From Triticum aestivum (taxonomy: Eukaryota > Streptophyta > Magnoliopsida > Poales > Poaceae), in the NCBI RefSeq assembly GCF_018294505.1, contig NC_057807.1, forward strand, positions 137,174,747-137,238,746: a stretch of 64,000 nt of DNA. The letters run 5' to 3'. The translations under genes were made by a program, and so were the position numbers. Below are positions 11,911 to 23,955 of this stretch, piece after piece. Every line of letters starts with the position of its first letter. Position 1 is the stretch's first letter. The notes below the pieces were generated by a model. The model saw only the letters and a list, made by a program, of their open reading frames with translations, did no database searches and was not told the DNA's origin.

Positions 11911-12427
11911 TGTTGGGGATATAACTACTGGGTATGAACCGCCCAGAAGGGGCCGGGTCATACCACTAGCGACTTATCAATTAAGATGGCGGATCATACA
12001 AGCCCGTTGACGGCCCAACACCCAGAGGCGGCTTGAGGCCCAAGAGGATGAACGGCCATATGTGTATGACTTGTTTTGTAAGGCAAGTGTAGTTAGCAAC
12101 CAAGCCGGACACATTGTGTATGAGCCGGTCGGGACTCCGTGAGTCGCTGGACGTCAACCTGTGTATATAAAGGGAGGACCCGACGGCGGTTTAGGACAAG
12201 AAACAAGAGATCGAGAATAGGTCAAGCGTATTCGCTCCCTGGTAATAGAAACCCAAGAAATACAATCCCAAACTGGAGTAGGCCTTGTTACCTCCATCGT
12301 GAGGGGCCGAACCAGTATAAACCCTTTGTGTCCTTTGTCCCGATTAACCCCTTTAAGCTAACCTAGTTGCGATGGCTCCACGACTAAGTCCTTCCGCTAG
12401 GACATCTGTCGTGTCAAGTCCACGACA
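11911..12427 (+). repeat. 5' LTR of element A
   Basis: It starts TGTTGGGG and ends CACGACA. The TATA box TATATAAA is at 12164-12171. The sequence just inside the LTR, TGGCACCCACCATGGGGC (12430-12447), is in the position of a primer binding site, and the gag ATG at 12441 lies within it. No second LTR is in the window, so the exact left edge rests on the TG end and the element structure. Confidence 0.7.
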
Positions 12428-12440
12428 GTTGGCACCCACC

Positions 12441-15400
12441 ATGGGGCCAGCGCACGGTGGTTTTGAGTTCTTGAAGGAAAGCTTCAAAGGGATCAAGGGA
12501 TACACTATGGGCCGGATGACCAAGAGTCGTCACGGCAAGCTCTACATCAACGATGCCGGCTGGGGCCCCGAGGCCGGCTCAATCGAGTACGGGTACCGGG
12601 TCCCCTTCGGCGGAATCCACGTCTTCATCGGCAAAATCGGAGAACCGGGCCCTGAGACGGACACCTGCATCGACATCATCGAGATGGCTCAGCGTGCACG
12701 ACTCTCCCAGGTTCAACTCGCCATGAAACATGCCTTTCTTGGTTTCATCCATGGGGCAGAAGTTGAGGAATGATCTTTGTCTGGTGGTGAGACGGCCATC
12801 TACTCTGATGGTGAATTGTCCATAGGCGAGACCAATTCAATGTATCAAGTGCAAGATGGTCGGCTCGGGGGCTGTTCCGATGGCGATAATATTGCGGACC
12901 TGTATGAGCCACCGAACAGGGTTGCGATCTTCATGGCAGATACACAGCCGGCACTCAGTTCGACAACCGCCATGGCTATGACCTCTAGCTCAACTGTTGC
13001 GGCGATGGCTGGTGCTAGTGGCACTACACGCCCACCGGCTCAAGCTTTGACAGAGTTATTGGAGGCTTTGGCGACTCTGATGGGGGTGGATGTAACCCTA
13101 GACAACCAGGAACAACACAAGATAGATGTGGCGAAGCTACGAGATGAGATAGCTCAAGCCAAAGAAGAGCTGGCGGCTGAGAACGCTAGGATGGCTACAG
13201 AGCGAGCTGCTTTGGATGCCTAGGCACAACGGATTCAGGCAGATTCTTTATGGCTCACCTTGGATCAAAACGCTTCAAACGAAATCATGAGAAGGAGGCA
13301 CCAGAGTCGTTTACCCCCAGTTTATGACGCGAGGAACCTCTTCGACACGCCTGGAGCGGGGACTAGTGACCCGCCAGTGGTGAACCGGGCGGTTGAGGCA
13401 CCTGGGACTGGAGCTCCGGTTCAGCCGCATGCGATGGATCTGCCTTGCTTGAATAACACTCCGCCTCAGCACGTCCCGGCACCGCCGGGTCATTATTCTA
13501 ACCCTTTGGATAATATGATTGCTGCGGCAACTCGATTGGCGGCTCTACCAGTTGAAGGCGAGTCTCCAGATGCAATAGAGACACGGAGGGCTAGAGAACT
13601 TCTTCAAATGGCACTGGATCAGCAAGCGGCTTACTCGTACAGTCGCGAAAGGATTCACTCAACCCCGCGGCCAAGCCGGATTCATATTGACTCGCCAACA
13701 GTTTCAAGCAGCGAACAACGTCGTAACCAACCTCGTGGGCATGACCCGGCGCGCTATGGTGTGGATGCTCAGACTTTGGTGGATCAGGGCAGAGCGTGTC
13801 GGGAGGCTGAGTTGGAGGCTCAGCTGGTGTCTCAACAGCAATCGCCAGTTTATCCATCAGCATCAGTAGAAGCAGGAGTGACCTCCCGTACATTGGGTGT
13901 TCCATGTTTAATGCCAGCTCTGCGCAATGATCGTTTACCTAAGGATTTCAAGGGTCCTTGTAAGGTGCCTAAATACATGGTGGATCAGCCCGTGAGGCTT
14001 GGATAGAGAGTTATGAGATGGCCATGGAGATGTTGGATGTTAGTGATGCTGCATGTGCCAAGTATTTTACCATGATGTTGGATGGGTCGGCTCGTACCTG
14101 GTTGAAGGGGCTTCCTGCTAATTCCATTAGATCATGGGCAGAGTTGAAAGCTTGTTTCATCCAAAATTTTAAAGACATGTGCAAGCAGCCTCTGTCGATC
14201 TTGGATTTGGATTCTTGTGTTCAACGTGAGGGTAAGTCGAAAACCAATTGGGTGCACCGGATCTCAGCTGTTATACATTCTTCAGATAGTATCAATGTCG
14301 GCTCAGCAGTTCTGATGTTGGAGAAGAATTGTCGCTTCCTCCCCTTGATGCAGAAGCTGGGACGGCTTAAACGTCACTGCAATGACATGGGGGAGCTAGT
14401 GGCGGCTCTCGTCAAGTATGCCGACTCTGATAGTACCAAGGACCCCGAGTCTGATGATGAGAAGCCGGGTAAGGGAAAGAAGAGCAGCAATACAAAAGGG
14501 CAGCAACATAACCCAACAGGTCAAGGTGGCAATGGTAAGCGCAAGGCTGATGGCATCTTGGATTTTGTGGCTAACACCAATACGCAGAATAATAATCAGT
14601 GTCGCAAGGGGAAACCGCCACCTCGGTTTGTACGATCTAAATTCAACCATGAGGCGATGATGAATCAGCCTTGCCCAAAGCATGGTATGCATGAAAAGCC
14701 AACCAATCATCTCTGGATGGATTGCTTCATTATGAGGGAGTATAAAAATTCCAATTTTTTCTAGAACAATCATGGACCGAATGGCGGCTCAAGATCTGGC
14801 TCTCACGGTCCCGGTTTTGGTGGTGGTGGCTCAAACTCTGGTTTCCAGGGCCAAGGCAATCAAGGTGGTTTTAATCAGCAGTCTGGTCAGGGGAATCAGC
14901 AGCAGCAGTCTGGTTATCAGAGTAACCCGAAGTAGTTGAATAGTGGACAGTGCCATGTTTTCACCACGAGTTTGTGTAAATGGGATCAGAAGCTCCATAA
15001 AAGGGCAGTGAACGCAGTTGAGCCGGCGATTCCCTGTTACTTGTCATGGTCTAAACATCCTATTCTTTTGAGCCGTGAGGATCACCCGTCGCGGGTTGAT
15101 AATCCAGGCCACTTGGCTTTGGTGGTGGTGCCTCAGGTTGGAGGGTATAGATTTACTAAGGTACTCAAGGATGGGGGCAGCAACATCAATATTCTTTATT
15201 ATGAAACTTTTCATCGTATGAGTTTGACTGAAAAAGACCTTAATCCGTCGAACACTGTTTTTCATGGCGTGGTGCCTAGTAAGTCAGCGTATCCATTGGG
15301 CAAAATATCTATGGAAGTGGCTTTTGGTGATGATCATGATTCTAGATCTGAGACATTCGCTTTTGAGGTGGTTAAAATCAAGAGCCCTTATCATGCTTTA

Positions 15401-15532
15401 TTTGGGCAGCCGACTTATGCTAAGTTCATGGCAAGGCCTTATTATGTTTATTTGCAGCTTAAGATGCCGGGTCACAAGGGTACCATCATCGTGCATGGAA
15501 GCCGGAAGATAGCCTTGGAGTGTGAACAAGGA
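12441..15532 (+). pseudogene. Element A gag and start of protease (degraded)
   Basis: Read as one polyprotein with breaks. N-terminal arm 12441-12773; a linker with an Ala/Glu-rich helical segment (about 13080-13220); retrotransposon Gag domain 14018-14420 (CAKYFTMMLDGSARTWLKGL, then a helical repeat region); Lys-rich tail; zinc-binding motif C-x3-H...H-x4-C near 14671-14733; Gly/Gln-rich stretch 14765-14930. The aspartic protease follows, with its active-site segment KDGGSNINIL at 15169-15198. Stops occur at 12771, 13221, 14762 and 14933, and a frameshift near 13990 ends one frame at 14004. Most stops look like single transitions of CGA or CAG codons. The frame is cut at 15532 by C1 and resumes at 34662. 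Confidence 0.8.
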
Positions 15533-16428
15533 TGTCGGCGTTCTGGGGACGGGGGTACCCATACTTGCCTGCCTGCGGCCTGCGGCGTGGCTCAAGGGGT
15601 GGCCCAGCACGGCCCATCATCGTCAACACAAGCTCAAGACCCTCGCGAGGGGCCAAGCCTCACGGGGTGGACGACAGGAAGCTCCCTCAGGCACGGCCTC
15701 ATCAGGCAGGCTCGCGAGGATGCAGAGAGATCAAGGCGGGGTACCTCACGAGGTGCCCATGACGCAAGCCATGACGACCAAGGGCGCCAGGCGGGCGCCA
15801 GCCCGCACAGTGTCCTCATTTCCTCTTTGGTGCAAAGGAGGCAAGCGCAGGTGAGAGTATCAAGCAAAGGCAACCATTTCGGTGCAACAAGACCAAGACC
15901 AACACAACGGCAGGAAGGAGGTCATCGTGGAGCCCAAGCCGACGTCACCGTCAGAGTCTTTGGCAGGCGAGGACCAACTTTAGTCAGGATAAGTGTACTA
16001 GATGTTCCCCTTCAAAATGGTCAATTGTTGGCGCCCTTCCCGCTCAATATTTGGGAAGAAGCCCAGGGCCTTTGCCTATAAATAGGACTAGCCACCCACA
16101 GGGTAGAGGCATCTCGAAAAGAGAGAGAGAAGCGACTGAACTCCCCCTAGCAGTTCATCACACCAGCCAAGAACAGACCCTCGCGAGGTTGTTCTTCCTT
16201 GTACTGTTCATCATCAGCCCCAGAGGCAATCCACCACACCACACACAGGAGTAGGGTATTACACCACGATGGTGGCCCGAACCAGTATAAACCTTGTGTC
16301 CCTTATGTTGCTCTTTGTGTAGTTTAGGTCCTTGCGAGGAGATGAGGTGTAGGTAGGTAGGAGGTGTGATCTCCGTGTGCACCCCAGAGTTCGAACCTAG
16401 AGGGTCTGCCGGAACCCGAAATCCGACA
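15533..16428 (+). repeat. C1 5' LTR (family copy 1)
   Basis: 896 bp, TGTCGG...CCGACA. The TATA box TATAAATA is at 16077-16084. A primer binding site follows at 16431. The open frame running from 14936 into this LTR is an artefact of the insertion joint. Confidence 0.9.
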
Positions 16429-16430
16429 TT

Positions 16431-16448
16431 TGGCACGCCAGCTAGGGG
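16431..16448 (+). promoter_or_regulatory. C1 primer binding site
   Basis: TGGCACGCCAGCTAGGGG lies two bases inside the LTR edge. The sister copies at 19727 and 20867 read TGGCGCGCCAGGTAGG, so this one has drifted at two positions. I do not assign the priming tRNA. Confidence 0.7.
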
Positions 16449-16505
16449 TGCGCCGGAGCTTTCCCTCCTGCCAACTCGCCCTCCGCCAACATCGGGATTC
16501 GCCCA

Positions 16506-18806
16506 ATGATGACCAGCGCGCCGCCTACTCCGGTCGCCAACGCCGGCGCAGGGGCTAGGGGGCTCCGAGCCTTGGCCCCAGCCCTGCGACAGGTGCAGTG
16601 GCCGAACAAGTTCAAGCCGGAGACGCCACCGCGCTACAACGGCACGACTGATCCGCTGGCCTTCCTACTGGCGTACGAGGAGGCCATCCTCGAAGCAGGG
16701 GGTGACGATAGGGTCATGGCTAACTGGCTTCCCATGGCCCTCACCGGCGCCCCGTGCATGTGGCTACTCCACCTGCCAGCGGCTTCCGTGGCCTCTTGGG
16801 AGGTGCTGCGCGACCTTTTCCTCGCCCATCATGTTGCGCCGGCGCCCCCGGTCACCGCAGCTCTCCTAGGCGGCTCGCAGGTGCCACCTTCAGGCCGCCA
16901 CATCAAGCCATTCGCCCGCCAGATCGGTGCTGCCTCCGTGCAGCATGGGGCTCCTCCGGGTTGGTCGGCGCCCAGGGCTGATCTGGCCTTCAGCTGGGAG
17001 GATCACCCCTCCAACTCAGCCTGCTTGGGCGCGCTCCCAATGCTGTGCACCCCCACCATCTTCCAGGTAGCCGCACCAGGACTCTCATCGACGGTGGTGC
17101 GGGCCTCAGCGTGCTCTCGGTTGAAGCCTTCAGCCTCCTCCACATACCGTCGGAGCGGCTTCAGCCCAGCAGGCCCTTCTTGGGCGTCGGAGGCGGTTCA
17201 TCCGGCTCCCTGGGGCAGATCCGTCTTCCGGTGACCTTCGGCACCTACGACAACTTCCGCACGGAGCTGATCGACTTCGACATCGCCCCCATTGGCCTCC
17301 CATACAATGCCATCCTCGGCTATCCAGCACTAGCCTGATTCATGGCCGCGACTCACCCAGCGTACAACCTCATGAAGATGCCCGGGAGCAACGGCGTCCT
17401 CACCGTGTCCGGAGACACCGGGGATGCGTTGCAAGTGCTCAAGCTCGTCTTCAAGACGGCGGCGGTGGCGCAGCCCGCTGACTCAGACGCCCCTGAGCCC
17501 AAGGGGGCTGCGCCGGCCAAGAAGAAGCAGTTGTTCACCCAAAACAAGGCAGAAACCAAGCAGATACTGGTCGACGAGAACGGATCCACTAACGCCACCT
17601 TCACCATAGGCGCCAACCTCGAGCCCGAGCAGGAGGAGGCCCTGGTCAAGTTCCTATGCGCGAACAAGAAGGTATTCACATGGGAACCTGATCAGCTGGC
17701 AGGGATCCCAAGAGGCGTAATCGAGCACCACCTCAATGTGTGCCCCAACGTACGCCCCGTGAAGCAGAAAGCGAGACGGCAGTCCACTAAGAAGCAGGCT
17801 TTCATCATCCAAGAGACCTGCAATCTAGAAGCGGCAGGGGTCATTCGCGAGGTCTGATACCTAGATTGGTTGGATAACCCGGTTGTCGTGCCAAAGAAAG
17901 GGGGGAAGGAACGCATGTGTGTTGACTTCACCAACCTCAACAAAGCCTGCCCGCAGGATCCATTCCCGCTCCCTCGTATCAATCAGATTGTCGATTCCAC
18001 CGCCGAGTGCGACTTGTTGTGTTTCCTGGATGCCTTCTCTGGCTATCACCAGATCAAGATGGCAGTAGAAGACGTGGAAAAAATGGCTTTTCTGACCCCG
18101 TGTGGAGTGTACTGCTACACATGCATGCCGTTCGGGCTGCACAACGCAGGAGCGACCTTTCAGCAGCTGATGCACATCACCTTGGGTCCGCAGCTCAGGA
18201 AGAATGTGGACGCTTACGTCGATGACATTGTGGTGAAGTCTCGGGAAGCCAGAAGCCTGATACAAGACCTGGAGGAAACCTTCGCGAGCCTCAACGCAGT
18301 GAACCTGTGGCTCAACCCGGAGAAGTGTGTGTTTGGGGTCCCCTCGGGCAAGCTCTTGGGATTCCTCGTGTCCCACCGGGGCATCGAGGCTAACCCAGAA
18401 AAGGTCAAGGCGGTCGAGGACATGAGCCCGCCGAAGACCCTCAGAGAAATGCAGAAGCTCACTGGGCGCGTGACTGCACTAGGACGCTTCATCTCCAAGT
18501 TAGGGGAGCGAGCGCTGCCCTTCTTCAAGCTAATGAAGAAAAAGGGGCCCTTTGAATGGACTGAAGAGGCCGACAAGGCGTTCCAAGATCTCAAAAGGTA
18601 CCTAACCAGCCCTCCGGTAATGGTGGCTCCGCGCCCTCAGGATCCCCTGGTGCTCTACCTTGCAGCCACTCCCTACTCTGCCAGCGCAGCCCTGGTGGCG
18701 GTTAGGGAGGAGCGTTGGACCAAAGCCGCGGCAGCTGCCCGGGTCAAGGCGAAGCAGGATCAAGAGGGCCTCACAGAGACCACTACCACAGCCGAGAAGG
18801 ATCAAC
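16506..18806 (+). pseudogene. C1 gag (truncated), protease and reverse transcriptase
   Basis: Gag starts at the ATG at 16506 and matches C2 gag through WPNKFKPETPPRYNG and the following helices. Near 16830-16870 it jumps to the protease-proximal sequence, so roughly the C-terminal half of Gag, including any zinc knuckle, is deleted. Protease active site: RTLIDGGAGLSVLS at about 17074-17120 after a frame change. Stops at 17336 and 17855 look like CGA-to-TGA changes. RT runs from about 17645, with MCVDFTNLNKACPQDPFPLP (17914), FLDAFSGYHQIKMA (18026) and the catalytic YVDD at 18215-18226. The RNase H begins at about 18560 and is cut at 18806 by C2; it resumes at 29203. Confidence 0.85.
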
Positions 18807-19724
18807 TGTCGGCGTTCTGGGAACGGGGGTACCCAGACTTGCCTGCCTGCGGCCTGCGGCGTGGCTCAAGGGGTGGCCTAGCATGGCCCATCTTCATCAA
18901 CACAAGCTCAAGACCCTCGCGAGGGGCCAAGCCTCACGGGGCGGACAACAGGAAGCTTCCTCAGGCACGGCCTCGTCAGGCTGGCTCGCGAGGAGGCGGA
19001 GAGATCAAGGCGGGGTACCTCACGAGGTGCCCATGACGCAAGCCATGACGACCAAGGGCGCCAGGCAGGCGCCAGCCTGCGCAGTGTCCTTATTTCCTCT
19101 TTGGTGCAAAGGAGGCAAGCGCAAGCGAGAGTATCAAGTAAAGGCAACCATTTCGGTGCAACAAGACCAAGACCATCCCAACGGCAGGAAGACGGCGTCA
19201 TCGTCAGAGCCTTTGACAGGTGAGGACCAACTTTAGTCAGGATAAGTGTACTGGATGTTCCCCTTCAAAATGGCCAATTGTTGGCGCCCTTCCCGCTCAA
19301 TATTTGGGGAAGAGGCCCAGGGCCTCTGCCTATAAATAGGACTAGCCACCCACAGGGTAGCAGCATCTAGAGAAATCGAGAGCTAGAGACGGATCGACCA
19401 TCTTGCATCTAGCAGGGAGAGAGATAAGCGACTGAACTCCCCCTAGTAGTTCATCGCACCAGCAAAGAACAGACCCTCGCGAGGCTGTTCTTCTTGTACT
19501 GATTCATCATCAGCCCCCGAGGCAATCCACCACACCACAAACTAGAGTAGGGTATTACACCATAACGGTGGCCCGAACTAGTATAAACCTTGTGTCTCTT
19601 GTGTTGCTCTTTGTGTAGTTTAGATCCTTGCGAGGCGATGAGGTGTAGGTAGGCAGGAGGTGTGATCACCGCGCGCACCCCAGAGTTCGAACCTAGAGGG
19701 TCTGCCGGAACCCGAAATCCGACA
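18807..19724 (+). repeat. C2 5' LTR (family copy 2)
   Basis: 918 bp. TATA box at 19331-19338. A PBS-like sequence starts at 19727. The RT/RNase H frame of C1 appears to continue into it only because the joint happens to be open. Confidence 0.9.
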
Positions 19725-19905
19725 TATGGCGCGCCAGGTAGGCATGCGCCGGACTCCGCCTTAAGCCACCCTGTTCTTCGCCGCCCCTCGCATCCATGTC
19801 AGACGCTCGTTGGGCCCGCGCAGAGCGCCGGGCCGCTCTCGCCACTCGCGTCGCCCAGACGGCCCCCGTCGGCGGCCGCCCCCGCCGTTCCCCGTCGCCT
19901 GCCAT
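19725..19905 (+). other. C2 leader fragment before the unpaired LTR
   Basis: It contains the PBS (TGGCGCGCCAGGTAGG at 19727) and the beginning of a gag frame (ATG at 19796, MSDARWARAERRA). It is collinear with 20865-21045, where the same leader and gag start follow the unpaired LTR. It stops abruptly at 19905 where copy 3 begins. Confidence 0.75.
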
Positions 19906-20864
19906 TGTCGGTGTTCTGGGAATGGGGGTCCCCAGACTTGCCTGCCTGCGGCCTGCAGCGTGGCTCAAAGGGGGCCCAGCATGGCCCATCTTCACCAACA
20001 AAAGCTCAAGACCCTCGCGAGGGGCCAAGCCTCGCAGGGAGGATGACAGGGAGCTTCCTCAGGCACGGCCTCATCAGGCTGGCTCGCGAGGAGGCGGAGA
20101 GATCAAGGCGGGGTACCTCGCGAGGTGCCCATGACGCAAGCCATGACGACCAAGGGCGCCAGGCAGGCGCCAGCCCGCGCAGTGTCCACCTTTCCTCTTT
20201 GGTGCAAAGGGAGCAAGCACAGGCGAGAGCATCCAGCAAAGGCATCCGTTTCAGTGCAGCAAGACAAAGACCGTCGCAACGGCAGTAAGGAAGTCATTGT
20301 GGAGCCCAAGCAGGCGTCACCACCAGAGCCTTTGACAGGCGAGGACCAAATTTGGTCAGGATAAGTGTACAAGATGTTCCCCTTCAAAATGGCCAATTGT
20401 TGGCGCCCTTCCCGCTCAATATTTGGGAAGAGGCCCAGGGCCTTTGCCTATAAATAGGACTAGCCACCCACAGGGTAGAGAGATCGGAGATCAGAGATCG
20501 GAGATCGGATTGACAGAGGGGCATCTCGGATTGATAGAGGGAAAAACCCCAGAGAGAGAGAAAGGCGACTGAACTCCTCCTAGCAGTTCATCGCCCCGGC
20601 CAAGAGCAGACCCTCGCGAGGCTGTTCTTCCTTGTATTGTTCATCACCATCAGCCCAAGAGGCAATCCACCACACCACAAACTAGAGTAGGGTATTACAC
20701 CACAATGGTGGCCCGAACTAGTATAAACCTCGTGTCTCTTGTGTTGTTCTTTTCATAGCTTAGATCCTAGCAAGGCGGCGGGGTGCAGGTAGGTAGAGGG
20801 CGAGATCTCCGCGCGCACCCCAGTGTTCGAACCTAGAGGGTCTGCCAGAACCCGAAATCCGACA
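19906..20864 (+). repeat. Unpaired family LTR (copy 3, element C3)
   Basis: 959 bp, TGTCGG...CCGACA, TATA box at 20449-20456, PBS at 20867. It has a private leader segment of short GATCGGA repeats (20480-20545) not present in the other four copies. No partner LTR is in the window and its upstream five bases (gccat) are not repeated downstream. Best read as the 5' end of a third element fused by recombination to the C2 interior. Confidence 0.75.
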
Positions 20865-20935
20865 TTTGGCGCGCCAGGTAGGGGTGCGCCGGAATTCGTC
20901 TTCCGCCACCCTGTTCTCCGTCGACCATCGCATCC

Positions 20936-22700
20936 ATGTCTGACGCTCGTCGGGCCCGCGCCGAGCACCGAGCCGCTCTCGCTTCCCGCGTCGCCCAGAC
21001 GGCTCCCGTCGGCGGCCGCCCTCATCGTTCCCCGTCGCCTGCCGCCAACGCCGCCACCGGCCCGGCGGGGAACGAGCAGCAAGCATCGTCCCAGCATCCG
21101 TCTGTGAGGCAAGACGGCCGCACTGCTACCCCCTCACTCGCCCCAGCTGGTTCTTCGTCTCGCGCGTTCTGCGCGCCCATGGAGGCTCGAGCTGCGCTCA
21201 TCGCGGCAAACGAGCTCCTGCGCTACCGCCCAGTCAACGACATCTAGGAAGAGTGGCTCGACCGCGTCGCTGAGCTCGTCCACGCTGCAGGGGGCTCCCC
21301 TGCGCCGTCCGTCCTGCTGCACCGTACCCCGCCCTGCGCGGGCGACGAAGCTCAGGGGGCGCCTCAGCCGCCTCCCCCTCAAGAAGGCGCCCTGGCCCCA
21401 AGGCGCGTGGTCCTTGGGCGGAACCCACTCCGTCCGGCGCCAGCGCGGCAAGAGCAGAGCTGCCAAGAAGTCCCTCGCCTGCAAGAAGCTGCCCGAGTGC
21501 TCCCTGCTCCGGCTCGTCGCGACCACGCTCCTGCTCCAGCACGTCAAGACCCTGCGCTGCTACCAGCTGCAGCGCATGGAGACCCGCAAGGCCAAGCTCT
21601 TCGTCACCAAAGGCCTCCCGTGGCCACAGCAGGCTGTCGTGCCTTCACCACCAAGCTGCGCAGCGTCGCGTGGCCCGACAAGTTCAAGCCAGACCTGCCT
21701 CCTCGCTACGACGGTACGGCCGACCCTGCAGAGTTCCTCCAGCTCTATGAGCTGGGCATCGAAGCCGCCAACGGAGACGAGAAGGTCATGGCGAACTTGT
21801 TTCCCATGGCGCTCAAGGACGGGGCCCGCACCTGGCTCCTGAACCTGGCTCCTGGCACGATCTCCTCCTGGGACGAGATGCGCACCCGCTTCATCGCCAA
21901 CTTCCAAGGTACTCGCGACCGGCCGCCCGCCGTGAGCGACATGCGCCGCATCAAGCAGCAACCAGGGGAGACCCTGCAGAAGTAAATCCAACGCTTCAAC
22001 AATGTGCGCCTCAAGATTCCCAAGGTGACCGAGGAGGCCATCATCTCAGCCTTCTCTGACGGTGTGCGCGACGTCAAGAAGAAGGAGGAGCTGGCGATGC
22101 ATGAAGACTTGTGCACTTCCTTGGAGCTGTTCAACTTGGCGACCAAGTGTGCCAGGGCTGAGGAAGGGCGTCTCTCCCTCCTCGAGCTGCCTGCCGCAGA
22201 CCCAGAAGAGAAGAAACCCAAGGCCAAGGATGTGAAGCGCAAGGGGGTTGCCGTGCTCGCGGTAGGACCAGACACCAAGCGGGGCAGAGATCAGCCCAAG
22301 TCTTCCAAGGGTAGCCGGTACTATGTGTACCACGACCTCCACACCCACAACACCAATGAATGTCAAGAGCTTTGAGCTGTGCGAGGAGGGAGGATCGGCC
22401 GATGCCCCGACCGCAACGACCGGGGCTACGGTCGAGGAGGAGGAAGGAACGCAGGACGCTGGGAAGACCACGGCCCTCGCCAAGGGTGGCGCGACCGACC
22501 TCGCGAGGATCGCTGGCAGGATCAGCCTCGCGAGGATCGCTGGAGGGATCAGCCTCGCGAGGATCGTCCGCCAGGGAACGCAGGCCTCCCTCCGCTGTCG
22601 CCGCAGCCAAGGAGAAATGAGGACCATCATCAGGACGAAGGGGCTGGGGGCTTCCAGGAGCCGCACGCGATCGCCTGCATCCTAGGCGGAGCTCAAGCCC
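20936..22700 (+). pseudogene. C2/C3 gag
   Basis: Starts MSDARRARAEHRAALA at 20936. The Gag domain lies at about 21650-22010 after a frame change (WPDKFKPDLPPRYDG, then MANLFPMALKDGARTWLLNL, then SSWDEMRTRFIANF). Stops at 21245, 21983 and 22373 interrupt it. The segment 22310-22375 (YYVYHDLHTHNTNECQEL) is a degenerate zinc-knuckle region. It is followed by an Arg/Gly/Asp-rich tail with repeats of the kind REDRWQDQP (about 22490-22570), typical of RNA-binding Gag tails. It retains the central and C-terminal Gag that C1 has lost. Confidence 0.8.
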
Positions 22701-23118
22701 CAGCCTCTCAACGCATCTTCAAGCAGTTCGCCTGCAAAGGAATGCGCCCATCACATTCAGCTCAGCGGATCAGCTCAAGTGCGCGGCCATAGCCGGAGTC
22801 CTCCCGATGCTTTGTTCCCCAATCATCAGCAACGTGCTAGTCACCAGGACCCTCATCGATGGCAGGGCAGGGCTCAACGTCCTGTCCGTAGAAACGTTCA
22901 ACAATCTCCAAGTGCCTTACAATCAGCTTCAGCCAACCAAGCCTTTCTCCGGGGTCACCGATGGCTCCACGGTCCCGATTGGGCAGGTCCGCCTCCCTGT
23001 CACCTTCGGGGCACGCGACAACTACCGCACCGAGCTCATCGACTTCGACGTCGCCCACATTCGCCTGCCATACAACGCAATCCTCGGGTACCCAGCGCTG
23101 GCCAAGTTCATGGCCTGA
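22701..23118 (+). pseudogene. C2/C3 aspartic protease
   Basis: The segment RTLIDGRAGLNVLS at about 22846-22887 aligns with the C1 protease RTLIDGGAGLSVLS. The active-site DGGAG has become DGRAG. The rest (VPIGQVRLPVTFGARDNYRT, then YNAILGYPALAKFMA) is well conserved. The stop at 23116-23118 replaces a CGA codon that the neighbouring frame predicts. A deletion upstream removes part of the protease-proximal region present in C1. Confidence 0.75.
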
Positions 23119-23955
23119 CTCACCACGGCTACAACGTCCTCAAGATGCCAGGAAGTGGCGGAGTCATCACGGTGCCCTGCGAAGAGAAAGACGCGGTGTG
23201 CTCCCTGGAGCGAGCCTTTCAGGCCGCATCACTTGAAGACCCGGATCGCGGAAGCGGGAGGCTTCCCGAGATCGCCCCCAAGAAGAAGAAGACATCGTCC
23301 GGCACGGCCCCTCAGGGTCCGCGCCTGCTCAGGGGGAACCTCCTTCTGTCGCATAGGAGGGCGCGCCCGGCGCCCTCCTCAGGCAGGGCTTGGGGGCTCC
23401 CCCCTGGAGGGCCACCGACCTTGCTAAGGTCACGAGGGAGGCGCTTGGGCACCACTTAGAGGCGTGTTTCAAAGCATGTTTCCCTCAAGAAGGAGCAAGG
23501 CAAGGAGGTCCAAACCCTCAGGAGTTCGTCAGCAAGATTATTCAGGAGCTGCAGGATTCAAGAGTCATGAGTGGCAGCCGCCGCTTACCCGCTGTAGCTC
23601 CCCATCCAGGCGAGGATGGTGGGATGCACGTCTGCATCGACATACCAGGGCTCAACCGAGCCGCCTCTCAGGATCGCCTCTGGCCCTCATGCGTGGGGTG
23701 CTGCAAAGGTCCACCCCATAGCTACGTTCGCATGCCTTACGGCTTGCCGAATGCGGCTGCCACGCGCCAGCGCCTCATGAGGAGCATCTTGGAGGCTCAA
23801 ATTGCAGGCGTTCCACAGCCCTGGCGGAGATGGAGATGGTCCACGAGGAGCCGCCAGCGCCTCCAGATCCTCCTGAGGCTCCTGGGCCTGGGGGCTCGGG
23901 AGGATCAGCTCCCGCAGCTCACCAAGTCCGCTACTCCGACACCCCTTCATCTTTA
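23119..23955 (+). pseudogene. C2/C3 reverse transcriptase remnant
   Basis: Short RT-like islands remain: CIDIPGLNRAASQDRLWP (about 23634) joined almost directly to SYVRMPYGLPNAAATRQRLM (about 23720). The segment with the first catalytic aspartate (FLDA in C1) is deleted. The sequence loses RT similarity soon after LMRSILEAQ, before the YVDD box would occur. RNase H and integrase are absent. This is a large deletion, not only point decay. Confidence 0.7.

Noticed and set aside
14936..16081. 381-codon open frame
   Set aside because: It is element A protease up to 15532 and then C1 LTR; the fusion is an accident of the insertion joint.
17870..19036. 388-codon open frame that seems to add a new C-terminus to C1 RT
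   Set aside because: Everything after 18806 is C2 LTR.
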